DNA from: Rhizoctonia solani
Lineage: Eukaryota; Basidiomycota; Agaricomycetes; Cantharellales; Ceratobasidiaceae
DNA length: 64,000 bases
NCBI RefSeq assembly: GCF_016906535.1
Contig: NC_057370.1
Coordinates: 62,001-126,000, forward strand
Direction: 5' to 3'
Part shown: positions 1 to 12,900 of the stretch, in pieces
How the letters are laid out: every line of letters begins with the position of its first letter
Position numbering within the stretch: the first letter of the stretch is position 1
Notes under the pieces: generated by a model
Databases searched by the model: none
Seen by the model: the letters and a program-made list of their open reading frames with translations, nothing else
Told to the model about the DNA's origin: nothing
Position numbers and translations under genes: made by a program

Positions 1-2411
1 TATATTCCTTTCTGGGGTACAAATAGCATATACAGAGCATTTAGCATTCTTGTTCATGTGATTCAAGCTACAAAACTAAATGGAATCCCCCCAAAATGTG
101 GGTGATAAAGTCTGTGAGCTGTTTAGGGATGGCAGCCTGCACTTCAGGTAGCCTGGATATTGTGGTCCAGTTGGGGTGTTGGACCTTGGACTGGCCTTGG
201 GCTACATACTTTGTGTAGATGATGTCATTGATCCTCACCTCAACCACCATACCCTCATTACCCAACTGCCATAAGCCACCATACTTGCTTCTTGCTTGTA
301 CTCAAATGATTCCAAACAATTGTAGATTCATGGTCTGACGTATACTAACCCTACATTCCTGAATCTGCTTTGCAACCTTGACTGGGTAATCCCTTGGGCT
401 GCGCTATGTGAGTGGGGTGTATTGTCTACTCTTGGCAATTGCCAATCATACATCAATGTAACTCATGGTTCTGGTATGACAAGCAACCAAAGCACTATGC
501 GTGTGTCGGCTACAACCACATATTCATCATTCAACGGCAACTATGGTGGTGCGCCGGTAATGCGAGTTACTGCTCCAACGCAATGCTTTGTATGGCACAA
601 GAACTACGCCGCAGTAGCACTGGATACTGTAAATTGACTCTCTACCAACTCAAAAATCGCGGGTTTGACTCACTTTGAGTTGCCCTTACTATGCGTGAGA
701 TTGGATCACAGACGAATTGAGGTCAAGTCATGCTCCTACCACACCTCCTTTGGGTGCTAACTTAATCAATAACTTACGCGGAGCAAGCATGTGGTCGCAA
801 GCTTAGTACACCCCTGACGCAGTGAAATCACAGTGTCCCTTGGTAGGTGTGCCCTCACCTGATCTCGGAGCAGAGTCAATTAATTACTCATAGAGGGATA
901 TCGAACGCTGTGCAAGTGCGATAGCTGGACCAGCGCAAGAACCAAGTGTTCTAATCTGCGGAGAGTGATAGCTGTATGTATTTGATTCGCTTACTGGGCA
1001 ACTCGTGCGAGTTTTATTTTCCGGGGGAGCAAGCTACATGCGCGCGACACAACTCTATAACCTCGAGTCTAGGGTAATCGACTTGGTCCGTCCTAAGAGG
1101 AAAGATATCGCCCTACGCATACTTGGTGGCAGATGGCAATGGGTTCTCAACCCATGCTCGGGAGTACGACCATGATTTTTAGGGGTCACGCGGTGTAAGG
1201 CGAAGCCGCGCATGTCTGGCGTAGTCTATAAGCAAAGCGCGAGGGTGGGTGGGTCCCAACCCGAGCAGAGACAAAAGGCAGAGAAGCGCAGATGAGGAAA
1301 AGAAAACACGGAGAAAGAGCCAAGAAAGAGCAAGAGGAGAGAAGAAAACGAACTCAAAAGACAGAGAGAAAGAGAGAGGAAAGAAAAACAGCAAAAGAAA
1401 AAATAGCGAGGCAAACGAAGGGGGCGAACCAAAAGGAGACAAATAAACACAAGATTAATTACAGAGCTGCACACCGGCAAACGGAAAAGGAAAACGGAGC
1501 CCGAAGAGCAAAACAGTGGAGCGAAGAAAAAGGGGCCCAAAAAACAGGGAGAGAGTGGAGGGTAGCACGCGAAATAAAGAGCGCATGTGTGATCAGCATA
1601 CAGCTCGAGAATGAGTCGAATAGGCTAAGCGACGGCGCAGCCGTTGCCCGGGGAGCTCACTCGCCTAGCGCGCGAAAAAGGGGATACCCATGGGGCAAAA
1701 GGATAGCGATCGAGACACCTTTTATATGCGCTAAAAGGTGAGTCATACCTTCGGCGGAAAGCATGCGTGAGTGAAGTACTTTCATTTACCCAATTACGAG
1801 GTCCCAACCACTGAAGAATAACGTGCATAAACTGGGCATCCTTTAGGAGTATCGTGTTTAGTTACATGAAAAGATGGGACAAGGGACCCTGTCGGCGCCG
1901 AGGCGTCGGCGTCGTGGTCCTGTAAAGCTACGGTCAGCGGACCGAACTGCGAGACGACGCATACGGGCAGCAAAGCGCTGCCCGCTTCGTTGATGCTGGG
2001 TTTCTCGCGTGCGTAGAACCCGTGAGACTTCGCCAAACATGGATTCACTGGAATCGGATCATGTACATTGAGACGATATGATTATTCAATCTACTAACAC
2101 ATCTTATATTCTGAACTTTGTAATGTCACCATTCTTGTACACAGGCTTGAAGCCGGTGTCGTCCAAATTCAATGAACAAGGGAGTTTTTTCTGACATAGG
2201 ACCGCCCAGACGGCGAGAACGGCCGCTTGCGCACGGCATCATGGAGAGAATTCGAGTACTCCGAAAGGCCCCTACATTGGGGGTCGGTTGCACGTTTCTC
2301 AACAACACCGAGCCTTGCCACACGATTGGTTACGAGCCAACGCACATCCGGTAAACAACCTTCATAGCGTGTATATATTCTTCGGCCGGTTGCATGTAAC
2401 ACACTCGCTGT
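1..2411. other. Host flank with no recognised gene
   Basis: I recognise no gene here. Two short open stretches look faintly protein-like: 68-265 on the minus strand (an open frame that continues upstream of its first Met) and 422-637 on the plus strand (Thr/Ser/Asn-rich, ends ..ALDTVN). Either could be one exon of a spliced gene, but no partner exon or family is visible. About 1259-1441 is a long, almost pure purine tract on the plus strand, and the frames across it are compositional artefacts. 1880-2000 is GC-rich with repeated GGCGCCGAGG-like words. The stretch just below 2412 would be the 3' flank of the peroxidase gene. Confidence 0.4.
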
Positions 2412-4215
2412 CTACTGTATAAACCGGTTCCTCAACGCCTCAATCGAAGGCGAAAAGAAGTACTCTCCGCCACAGGAGACCACGAAGTCCATTGGAAGAC
2501 TTTTGCTGTATCCTTCCGTAGTTCCCAACGTTTCGCGCGCTCTTCCGCTATTCTGCCCAATGATAGCATCATATCCAGGCCTAATGCCTCGGCCATTGAT
2601 AAAATCAATGTTGTTGGCCCATGCTAATCCAGATATTGAGCATATAGAGCAGATAACATCGCAAAGACTTACAGGTTTGAATGAAGCGGAATCCATGGTT
2701 CAGGGAGCTTTGATAACACAGGAACGCAAGGCCTCTAGAGAACTCAGTTGTATTGCCGTTCTTCTCGTCTTCACTGAGCTCTGCAACAATTCGGTGGATC
2801 TACTAGTGCTAAGATGTGATGAGAAGTACGTACCCGGCCCATAAGCAATACTGGTTCGAAAAACGCCCGATTGTTCGGTTGCGCTAGGTGCAAGGTCACC
2901 GCGAGGCTGAGTTTTGCGTATGTGAGCAGAGTAAGGACACCCGTTCTGACCAGCATCGCCGTGGTCATTTGGATAGTTGAACAGGTTGTTCCTCTGAGGG
3001 TCGGCTCCTAGCGCCGGATCATCGTCCAAGGGACTTAGCTGGATGGGGGCACCTGTGACGAGTGGCAAGAGTGACTATCAACGGGGCAGTTCTAGCTCGT
3101 GATATGAGACGCACCGCTCGGCCATCGACCGAAAAGCTTTGCTCCGAGTAGCTCACTACCCTTCCTACGATCTGGATACGTTTCTTGTAATGGGTTTTTG
3201 AGCAAGAAATCTCGGAACTCTGGTACCAGCTGCTGAAGCTTTCGAAAAGCAAGGAAACTACCATCAGTAGCCCATTCAGGACGATCAGCAACCGGATCGG
3301 CCAGGCGTCCGCATATGATGACGCCTCAGTGACCCAGTTAGCAGAGTACAGTTGTGAATGCGGGCTTACCTGGTGAAACAACGAGTTGTCCAGGCAGTGG
3401 AGCCGGAATTCCTCCGACATTTCTCAATGTTGGGTTGGAGATACCATCAGACCTGCCACAAAAGCGTTGGTGCACGGTGAATCGGAGCTCTGGAAAGCAC
3501 ATACCAGCCAAAGTGCTCATGCCCCTACGGCCAGGGTGTTAGCACCTGAAAGAGCCACGCCTTGGCATAGCGTACCTTGTTTTCTCGGGGGCGTACTGTT
3601 CCTTTGAGCTGGTTTATCACTTCAATGGAGCGGCCGAAAATTGCTTCGATCTCGGCGATCTTCGACTTGACCCTTTGCAATGAGTCGCCTGCCACATTCA
3701 ATACACCATCGAGGGGAGATTTGAAAGCCAACTCCCAGCTTGGGTCGAAGGAATCGTCAGGCATCCTTGTGCCAACATCCCCAAGGTTTGCCGCATCAGC
3801 TAACTGGCCTTTCTCAAAGGGATCGTCGGGGCCTCCTGGATGCTCAAAAATACCCAGTGCCGTAAGCCCACTCCTCGAGAACGAGATGTTCACAAGGGCT
3901 ACGGACACAATTGCATGAGCATCCCGTGCTTTGGCCGTTTCAATTTGGCGACGGATACCAAGGACGTTGTGGCTCGTGTCTACCTTCAGCTTTGGGAGCG
4001 CCGCTTTGAATTGAACTAATACATGGTGAGCGCGCGCACACCACACAATACCGCAGAAACGAACCAGCATCTTTGATGTTGAAAAAGATGAATTCCTGTT
4101 TTTTTTTTGGGAAAACCCGGGCTGACAACGGTGATGAACATCATGTACCAGAGATATCTCGAAGTCCTTACAATATATCACCCTGGATATTCTGCAAATT
4201 CACGTTGTTAGCCAT
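2412..4215 (-). CDS. Dye-decolorizing (DyP-type) heme peroxidase, nine exons
   Basis: Heme peroxidase oxidising dyes, phenolics and lignin-related substrates with H2O2. Exons I derive: 4215-4172, 4121-4065, 4015-3576, 3524-3505, 3452-3370, 3324-3115, 3052-2834, 2780-2673 and 2623-2412, all with GT-AG introns of 45-62 nt, giving about 463 aa (usual for the family). It begins MANNVNLQNIQGDI, the DyP N-terminal signature, with no signal peptide, so it may be intracellular or lack an unseen upstream exon. The GHEHFG..DGISNP motif (about residues 181-194, distal Asp about 189) is built across a 20-nt micro-exon. The proximal heme His lies in AHIRKTQPR (about 328), the distal Arg about 350 before the IAYGP motif, and the C-terminus is FVVSCGGEYFFSPS. 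One oddity: exon 2 has a run of ten A (4108-4099) where nine keep the frame, so as given the gene is frameshifted near residue 22. Every other junction is in phase, which suggests a sequencing error or a very recent mutation. Confidence 0.9.
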
Positions 4216-4933
4216 TGGAGTGTAAGACAGAAAGTTGAAGTTGCAGTGAGACTGATGAAACCGATGCTACAACAAGCAATAGGATGGGGTGTGAGCCAGT
4301 ACGTTCCTGAGTCTTTATGCCTGGCTGCACTGGGTCCCGAACCTTTGCTTGAAAATATTCATTTCCTGGATGACCTGAATGTAGATCCAAGATAATCAAA
4401 CCAAGCCTTTGGAGAGTGTGTCCGTGTGAAAAATACCACAATTTGCCCCACAACTGAGTTCACACCTATGGTTTGTCCACAAAAGTGCATGCACCTGAAT
4501 TGTTCTGGTTTGGCTCTAGAGCTGATCTGTACCCCTCCACTGGTACCATCACCACCACGAAAAGGACGCCTGCCAGTCTGAGATAGGCTTAGAAGGGCAA
4601 AATGCGTTCTGCTTCTTGCATAGCAAAGGCGCCCACTCCAATCCCAATTTCTCAACTTTGTTGCGGAAATATTGTTCCCATCAGCACATGTCGGGAATAC
4701 TTAGCATGAGCACCGCAAAAGAGGCATGGAGAAGTTATCAGTGAAGCAAGATTTCTTTCTTGAAGAATCCTACGGGACGCGTGATGTATGACCCTACAGC
4801 CGGAATTGTAGCGATTCACAGTAAAACCTGGAGTTTGAGCATATACTAAGCTCACGGCCGGGCTGCAAGTTGAGATCATTGCTGATTGGTGTAGATCAGC
4901 CGGGTTTCTAGAGCAACAACTTGAGCCAATAAG
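4216..4933. other. Upstream flank of the peroxidase gene
   Basis: This is the presumed promoter side of the peroxidase gene up to the retrotransposon insertion. I see no convincing TATA box and no second gene; the open frames here do not resemble known proteins and one runs into the LTR. Insertion of the 15 kb element about 720 bp upstream of the start codon could affect expression of the peroxidase; that is inference. Confidence 0.4.
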
Positions 4934-4938
4934 GACTT

Positions 4939-7900
4939 TGTTAAGAGTTGTGTAAGTACAGGAGTAAGAAAGAATTACTATATACAAAGAGTATATGGGA
5001 ATAACTAAGAACTAGTATTAAGAATCAGAATATATGCACAGAATATATGCACAATATAGGCTAGGTTATCAGGAATAACAACTCCTAACAAATAGTCTAG
5101 CAACTATGAAGTGCAGGTGGTTGGTTATGTATAGTACCTTAGACTAATGTTACTTAAGCCTAAGTGACTAAGGGTATGTATACTTAAGGTTTCTAGGATA
5201 GTACCTTAAGTAAGAGAGTTACCTGACTAATGTACAGGATTTATAGGGTTTGCCTAATAAGTATAGGACTTATATATGCTTAAGTAAGACTTAAGACTTA
5301 TGGGGTTTACCTAAAATATATCTAGGATTTATGAGATATTGTAGATAAAGCTATCTACAATATAAGGGGTATGGTGGATTGAAACACTATCACTCAATCA
5401 CAACAATCCTTACAGTATTGTTGCACTATACTCAATGTTGAACTCAACAACTGTGACAGTCAAGGGGCACAGGGTCTGTTATGGATATGACATTTCTTCT
5501 TTAAATCTGTACTTATTTTATTAATTACACTAGTAATCTCACAGTAAATAAATGAGATAAAGATGCGAACTAAGGTTTTCAAGGTCCCTCTATCCAATAG
5601 TGACCTTTACAAAACCTACAAAGCTCAGGAATACCCTTAATATGCAATGCCTTTTGCATATATGCTGTTTTCTCACTCATTTAAATATATATAAATTCAG
5701 CTGAGTAGATAAACAGTAACAAGTAATATTTCTCTTGTTTGTAGCATTTATTATTCAAGATTCCATCTCGTGGCTACACACAGAAATATTCAGGGTCCCC
5801 CCTGTTGCATAGGCAAGTGCTCCGGCGCTTAATCAGCCCTTAAGCGCCGACGCACTAAATGCGTCTTTTCTCCATCACCCGGGCATCTCACACTGCCGAA
5901 TTACTTGCGCTTAGGTGCGCATGTTTGTGCGCTCCAGAACGCTGGGTCAAACTCCCAAAACGGACAACATTTGGCTGAGTTATGCCCCATTTACTGTAAG
6001 TACCCAATGCAGAGGTATCCTACCTTTGGGACTGTTTACTCCAAGGATGAAACACTTAGCCTTGGGACATCTAAGGACCCACACAGGTAAATACTGCCTT
6101 GGGGCAAACATTGCCTTGGGGCAAATATTAGGATCTGTTGTTTGTTTACTATGTACCAAAGTATTGGCTCCTTCAAGTGTTTCAGTTGCCACATATACCT
6201 CCTGTACCCCCTCTTGGTATCAATCATGTATATACTTGTTTGTGCGCCTTCTCAGGGTATAAAAGGACCCTGTGAAGACGCTTCTAATGCATCCATTTAT
6301 CCACTCTTATATATTGACATATACACACAAGCCTTTAACAGCTTATCTGCGCATTTACTTTAGTGATTGACTCACTGTAAATAGCATAGGAGGTTATTCG
6401 GCGCACTAAGACCATAGGCCAGTCCCAACAGACACAGGGTAACCTATTAGTGTACTTACTGCAACCCTGTGCCCCTTGACTGTCACAGTTGTTGAGTTCA
6501 ACATTGAGTATAGTGCGACAATACTGTAAGGATTGTTGTGATTGAGTGATAGTGTTTCAATCCACCATACCCCCTATATTGTAGATATCTTTATCTACAA
6601 TATCTCATAAATCCTAGATATATTTTAGGTAAATCCCATAAGTCTTAAGTCTTACTTAAGCATATATAAGTCCTATACTTATTAGGCAAATCCTATAAAT
6701 CCTGTACATTAGTCAGGTAACCCTCTTACTTAAGGTACTATCCCAGAAACCTTAAGTACACATACCCTTAGTCACTTAGGCTTAAGTAACATTAGTCTAA
6801 GGTACTATACATAACCAACCACCTGCACTTCATAGTTGCTAGACTATTTGTTAGGAGTTGTTATTCCTGATAATCTAGCCTATATTGCGCATATATTCTG
6901 TGCATATATTCTGATTCTTAATACTAGTTCTTAGTTATTCTCATATACATTTTGTATATAGTAATTCTTTCTTACTCCTGTACTTACACAACTCTTAACA
7001 GGGTTGCAGTAAGTACACTAATAGGTTACCCTGTGTCTGTTGGGACTGGCCTATGGTCTTAGTGCGCCGAATAACCTCCTATGCTATTTACAGTGAGTCA
7101 ATCACTAAGTAAATGCGCAGATAAGCTGTTAAAGGCTTGTGTGTATATGTCAATATATAAGAGTGGATAAATGGATGCATTAGAAGCGTCTTCACAGGGT
7201 CCTTTTATACCCTGAGAAGGCGCACAAACAAGTATATACATGATTGATACCAAGAGGGGGTACAGGAGGTGTATGTGGCAACTGAAACACTTGAGGGAGC
7301 CAATACTTTGGTACATAGTAAACAAACAACAGATCCTAATATTTGCCCCAAGGCAATGTTTGCCCCAAGGCAGCATTTACCTGTGTGGGTCCTTAGATGT
7401 CCCAAGGCTAAGTGTTTCATCCTTGGAGTAAACAATCCCAAAGGTAGGATACCTCTGCATTGGGTACTTACAGTAAATGGGGCATAACTCAGCCAAATGT
7501 TGTCCGTTTTGGGAGTTTGACCCAGCGTTCTGGAGCGCACAAACATGCGCACCTAAGCGCAAGCGATTCGGCAGTGTGGGATGCCCGGGTGATGGAGAAA
7601 AGGCGCATTTAGTGCGTCGGCGCTTAAGGGCTGATTAAGCGCCGGAGCACTTGCCTATGCGACAGGGGGGACCCTGAATATTTCTGTGTGTAGCCACAAG
7701 ATAGAATCTTGAATAATAAATACTACAAACAAGAGAAATATTACTTGTTACTGTTTATCTACTCAGCTGAATTTATATATATTTAAATGAGTGAGAAAAC
7801 AGCATATATGCGAAAGGCATTGCATATTAAGGGTATTCCTGAGCTTTGTAGGTTTTGTAAAGGTCACTATTGGATAGAGGGACCTTGAAAACCTTAGTTC

Positions 7901-7990
7901 GCATCTTTATCTCATTTATTTACTGTGAGATTACTAGTGTAATTAATAAAATAAGTACAGATTTAAAGAAGAAATGTCATATCCATAACA
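4939..7990 (-). repeat. 3' LTR of family A, interrupted by a solo LTR
   Basis: Reads TGTTAAGAG...CCATAACA on the plus strand, which in the element's own direction is TGTTATGG...CTTAACA. Without the insert (5477-7000 plus 5 bp) it is about 1523 bp and matches the 5' LTR at 18584-20107. The first part is 4939-5476 and the second 7001-7990. Confidence 0.9.
5477..7000 (+). repeat. Solo LTR of family A, inverted inside its relative
   Basis: A 1524-bp LTR reading TGTTATGG...CTTAACA on the plus strand, opposite to the host LTR. Flanks are GGGTC (5472-5476) and GGGTT (7001-7005), a TSD with one later change. A TATA box TATAAAAGG lies at 6258-6266, and the GGCGCTTA/TAAGCGCC inverted pair at 5824-5848. 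No internal region remains, so it formed by LTR-LTR recombination after insertion. With its host LTR it makes a roughly 1.5 kb inverted repeat. Confidence 0.88.
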
Positions 7991-8007
7991 TATCCCCCCC
8001 AATCTGG
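7991..8007 (-). other. Polypurine tract of family A element
   Basis: On the minus strand the bases next to the 3' LTR read AGATTGGGGGGGATA followed directly by TGTTATGG. A purine run touching the 3' LTR is the usual plus-strand primer site of LTR elements. Confidence 0.7.
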
Positions 8008-8443
8008 ACTTGTCCTATCAAGAGATGGCTTCCTAATTAATGGTTTGATGCTAATTGATTATACTCCTTGTAATTGGAATTAGATTCCTCAATTTTATGG
8101 CTAAGTCTTGGGGCGTCGGAGCCATGGGCGCTTAAGGCTTAGTCACCTGCTTGGAGTATTCAGCTGGTGTCGGGTATTTACTTGTTGTAATTATTGCAAG
8201 GTCAAATCTGAAGCTTTTGACTTAGTTAAAAGTGCTGTCGATATCTATCGAGTCGTGGCTATCGATCGGTACTAAGTGTGGTGGGACGTTCACACGAATA
8301 AGGGTCGAATTCTTAGCGACGATTATTTAGACGAGTCAAAAACGATCAGATTCGCAAGTAGAGCATTAATGGTCGCAGAGTACAGGAAAGGAGGTGCTGA
8401 AAGCACGGATTGGAGGTTACAAGGCTAAAGGTGACGCTGACTA
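8008..8443. other. 3' untranslated part of family A element
   Basis: Non-coding sequence between the env-position gene and the polypurine tract. I see no ORF, no repeat and no recognisable motif. Confidence 0.5.
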
Positions 8444-9788
8444 CTAGTTAGAGGTTACAGGACGAGTTTGAATGACATGGTTAGCGTTGATCTCGATACC
8501 TCCGCCAATGTCGAAGTCCATATCCCCTCCGGTCCTTAAGTCGCGGGCGCGAACCTTGTGCCAATGGTCTTCCCATGAAAACGGAGGCGTGTGCTGCTGT
8601 GGTACGGAGGGCCACTCAGGAGGTCCCAGGTCGGCGACGGGCTGAGGTTCTCCAGGCCATTCCCAAATAGATTCGACGAAGTCGGCGCTGAAGTACAGGG
8701 GTGCGGGATTGGCGTCCTGTACAACGGCCACTTGCGCAAGCTGCTTGGTAAGAGCGTTGACGTCGAGCTCGTAGTTGCTGTTGTTGGGAGGTGCAGGGTA
8801 CTCGCCTGCATTGCTTGCGGCGTGCAAGGGCTTGAACTCCGGCGCAGTGAATGAATTGCCGTATTGCTGTCCCAACCATTGGATTCCGTGGGACTCAGGG
8901 ATGACGGGAGGCTCGATTCCCCAAGCGGCGTAGTTGAAGATCTGTTCCGCAAATTCTTCCAACGCAGGCGGCAAAGAAACTTCAGTTGGCGGCGTAAGCG
9001 GGCCCAAGGACTCATTGTTGGCGTCGTAGTCGTTGATAGGGAATCCTGTGACACATATCCTTGTATATTCAGTGCACATATTAATTCTATGCCAAATTCT
9101 GCTTACCCGCATCTGATAAATCGTCTTCAGAGCTATCAATGACAGGGTGCCCGTGTAGACAACACCAGAAGCGGTGTGCTGATACGCAAGCAGGGGAACC
9201 ACAAATGTACCCAACATGAGCCAGGTTGCTGTAATGGTTCTGCTTGGTAGCATTAATAATGATGGAAAGCGCGTTGAGGCAGATGACATAGAAATTGTTG
9301 TGGTGGACTTGGCGCTGTAATTCATGGAAGGTGTCAAAGGGGAAGTGGTAGAGATTGCGAGTGAAGCAGATAGGACAAGGGATGTATGGGAAGTTGATCT
9401 CTTCTAGCTTAGAGGCATAATCATAATTGCCCCAAGGATCATGGCAATTCCATCCTGTGGGTTGAACAGCATCCCCAAAGACCTGGAGAGCATGGTAGTA
9501 GGCCCCATGGAGAGCATGGGCAAGGTCAACACCTAGGAACCACTGAGGAGGGTGATCATCAGCCATGAGGAACACCTCAACATCTGGCATAGCATGAATG
9601 TGCCGCTCCAGAGGGTCAGGATGGTTTTCTGAGTAGGGTGAAGGGTGATCATTGTGGCGGTTAGCATAAATGTAGTATAAGTCGCGGACATGATTAGCCT
9701 CAATAATACCTGTCTCAGGGGAGAGAGGCACATCATTGCAATAGGTGGTGAAGATGGGGAAGCAGTAGAAGCTTTGAGCAAAAGACAT
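8444..9788 (-). CDS. Env-position spliced gene of family A, unknown function
   Basis: I do not recognise this protein. Exon 1 is 9788-9107 (ATG at 9788, start MSFAQSF), the intron 9106-9046 (61 nt, donor GTAAGC, acceptor CACAG) and exon 2 9045-8444 (stop TAG). The join is in phase (leftover one base plus two) and gives 427 aa. Exon 1 holds Cys/His clusters (CPICF, FWCCLHGH) and many aromatic residues; exon 2 is acidic and Pro/Trp-rich (SIWEWPGEPQP) with no cysteine clusters. I see no signal peptide or convincing membrane anchor, so a retroviral-type envelope is not supported. It lies in the env position, downstream of pol on the same strand, between pol and the polypurine tract. An intron means it is expressed from spliced RNA. 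It could be a captured host gene or a lineage-specific accessory protein. Confidence 0.65.
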
Positions 9789-9991
9789 ATTGATAGAGTA
9801 CTGAGTAGACGTATTCAGTGTGAGTGGGATGGCAATGGAGAGAGTTGAGTGATAGCATTTATACAAAATCCATCCTCCATAAGATAGGTTTGACTTAGAG
9901 ATTTGAACATTGAGTATGTTGTTATTTCCTATCTTGGAGGATATGACCGGTTTAGTTACACCTGTGGTACATGGAAGAAGCCATGTGGAGC

Positions 9992-12900
9992 TTAGAACTC
10001 CTTCTTCTTCTTGTGATTGGGATGGATAGTGGAGCCAGAGGTTTGCTTCCATTCTTTGATTACTTCTGGGGCATTCCTTAATTCTTTTTCTGTCCTCCAT
10101 CTATCATGTTCTGAGCTGTACCCAAGCCAACGGATTTTGTACTGCCTAATCCTCTTGTTGCCCTTCTTGACTGTCCTTTCTTCTACTATCTTTTCCACCT
10201 CATATTCAGGCATTTGTTGGAAGTCCTCTCTAGGTATGTTCTGAGTGGGTTGGTTTCCAAACTCTGGGGGTGATGCCTTGTAAGATTCCAAGTGGGCTAT
10301 GTTAATGATTGGGTGTATGCGATAGCTAGCAGGTAATCTTATCCTATATGCTACTGGTGATATGCTTTCCATGACTTCAAATGGTCCTTCATAACGCATA
10401 TTTAGCTTATTCCCTTTCCCTGACTGATGTTTGAGTAGGTTTAAGGAATGGGGATTGATTAAGACTAAATCTCCTGGCTCAAAGGTGACATGTGTCTTGT
10501 CAGAATTATAGTATTTCTGTTGATAATTCTGAGCTACTTTGAGAGCGTCCTTAGCTAATGATTGTGCTAATTCCATGGATTCCTTGAATTCTTCAGCTGT
10601 TTGACTTTCTTGGGCTGGTCTTGGAATGTTCTCAGAAGTGAGAGCCAGTAAGTTGGCTGATGTTAGAGGCTGGAATCCGCGGAGTAGGAAGGCTGGTGTC
10701 TGTTGTGTGGATGTATGCACACTTGTATTGTATGAGTGCGCAAATCCTGATAGAAGCTTACTCCAATTGTCCTTAGCTGGGTTAGTGAATACTCTAATAG
10801 CCACTTCTGTAGTTTGATTAAGTATCTCTGTTTGTCCATCACTCTGAGGATGATGTGCAGTGGTGAGTGCTTGCCAAATTCCTAACATACTAACTAAGTG
10901 ACCCCAAAAGGCTCCTGTCCATCTAGCATCTCTATCAGTGATTACTTGCCGAGGTAAACCATAGTGACACCATATGTGATCATGGAACAGTTGCGCTGTT
11001 TGTACTTCATCTATCTGAGTAGTACATGGGATGAAATGTCCATACTTAGTTAGTTTGTCCACAATAACTAGGATAGCGTTGTAGTTGTTACTTGGTGGAA
11101 GATCCATGATGAAGTCCATTGATACTACTTCAAAGGGTTGCTGTGGAATAGGTAAAGGTTGAAGGAATCCTCTGGGTCCATGCCGTCGATGTCCTGCTTT
11201 CTGACAGATATCACAAGTGTGTACATACTTCTGAATGCTTCTAGCCATCTTAGGCCAATAGTAAACAGAAGCAATTCGATGATATGTCTTAGCATAACCA
11301 GCATGTGCTCCTTGATTGAGGTTATCATGATTTTCCTTCAAAATATCTACTTGTAGATCCCTAGGTACACATAGCCAATACTTTTCCTGGGAATCTATAA
11401 AGTAGATCAATCCATTATCTCCTATCTGGTATTGATGGAAGGGTGGATTGAGTGGATTGTGGTGCGACTTGAACTCTTCCATTACTTGCTTAAAATGGGA
11501 GTCCTTCTTGTATGCTTCTATGAACCTTGTGATTTCTTCTGAGTTTATTGATATTTCCACAGAGTATGAGGTAGTTGTTTGATAAGATATAGCTTCTGCC
11601 GGTGTGGGTATCCACTTCTTGATGGGCTTCTGGCTATTTCCAATTTTGTAACTCTGGGTGAATGCGCTTGCAACTCTAAGAAGTTTCTCTTCAAAACGTT
11701 CATTTATTTCCTTATAGAGGTTTCTTAATGGGTCTTCCTCCATATTGAGCTTGAGTGGAGTCGATTGATCTGCCAGAGGGCTGGTATGATATGGGGTTCT
11801 CCTCCTAAGTCTTGAGATAGGATCTGCATTGTCATGTACTCTTCCTGCGCGGTGCACAATCTGCATTCCTGGGTAGGCTGAGAATACTAAGCCCCATGTC
11901 ATGAGTCTTCTGTTGACATTATTGTAAGTCTTGCTCCAGGTGAGAGCGGCGTGATCTGTGATAGCAACAAATTCAGCTCCTTCCAAGTATACCTGAAATT
12001 TCACAAGTGCTTCCTTGAGGGCTAATGCTTTGCGCTCTGTTGGGGAGTAGTTTCTTTCTGCTTCTTTTAGAATCCTTGACCAATAAGCAATGACTCGCTC
12101 CACTTGTACAGTTGTTTCTTCAAAGTCTTGCTTATCCCATGTATCCCCCCCAGTCACGTCGTCTCTCTGCTTGGAAGCAGGAATTGTCATTCTGGGAACT
12201 GGGTTTCCTTTATCATATTCCCCCCTTAAGTACTTGTATGCCTTTGTCCCTTTTAAGTCTTTTATCTTGATTGATTGGACTTGCTGTAATATTCCTCCAA
12301 GGCCATAGTTGCATGCATCTGTATATAATCTGTAAGGTTTTCCAATAATAGGATAAGCCATTACTGGAGCAGATGCTAGGGCCTCTTTAGCAAGTTCAAA
12401 TGCTTGTTGTTCCTTTTCCTCCCAAGACCAAGCTGTTCCTTTCTTGAGAAGCTTGAACAAAGGCGCTACAATCCATGAGTAGAAGGGAATATAGCTAGAG
12501 AAATAAGTCATCATCCCTAGGAAAGTCTGTAAGGTAGGAACATTTTTAGGGGGTTCCAACTCTAAGATAGCATCAACTTTTTCCTTGTGGGTTGATAGAC
12601 CTAATCTTGATACCTTCTGTCCTAGCAATAGTAGTGATTGGTATCCAATGTGACATTTCTTTGGAGATAGGGTGATTTCAGCTTCTTCAATAGCTCCTAA
12701 GACTTGATCTAAGTGATTGCAATGGTCTTCAAACTTAACACTATAGATCACTATGTCATCAATATATACTAGGGCAAATTGCCATAGAAATCTTGAAAGT
12801 ATCCTATTCATGACACGCTGGAACTCTGCTGGTCCATTCCTATATCCAAAGAGTAGTTTGGTAGGTTGCCAATGGCCGTTGTGACATCTGAAAGCAAGTT

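Noticed and set aside
1081..1175. tRNA gene
   Set aside because: GGGTTCTCAACCC resembles a T-arm but lacks the B-box purine and no cloverleaf can be drawn.
1179..1741. Phe/Leu-rich and Lys/Arg-rich frames
   Set aside because: They arise from the purine tract composition and show no domain.
7205..7552. 115-aa ORF repeated at 5915, 7205, 19322 and 48809
   Set aside because: It lies wholly inside family A LTRs and is copied with them; no domain, and it spans the U3/promoter region.
8444..9788. Retroviral envelope gene
   Set aside because: It is in the right position, but has no signal peptide, no membrane anchor and no fusion-type features.
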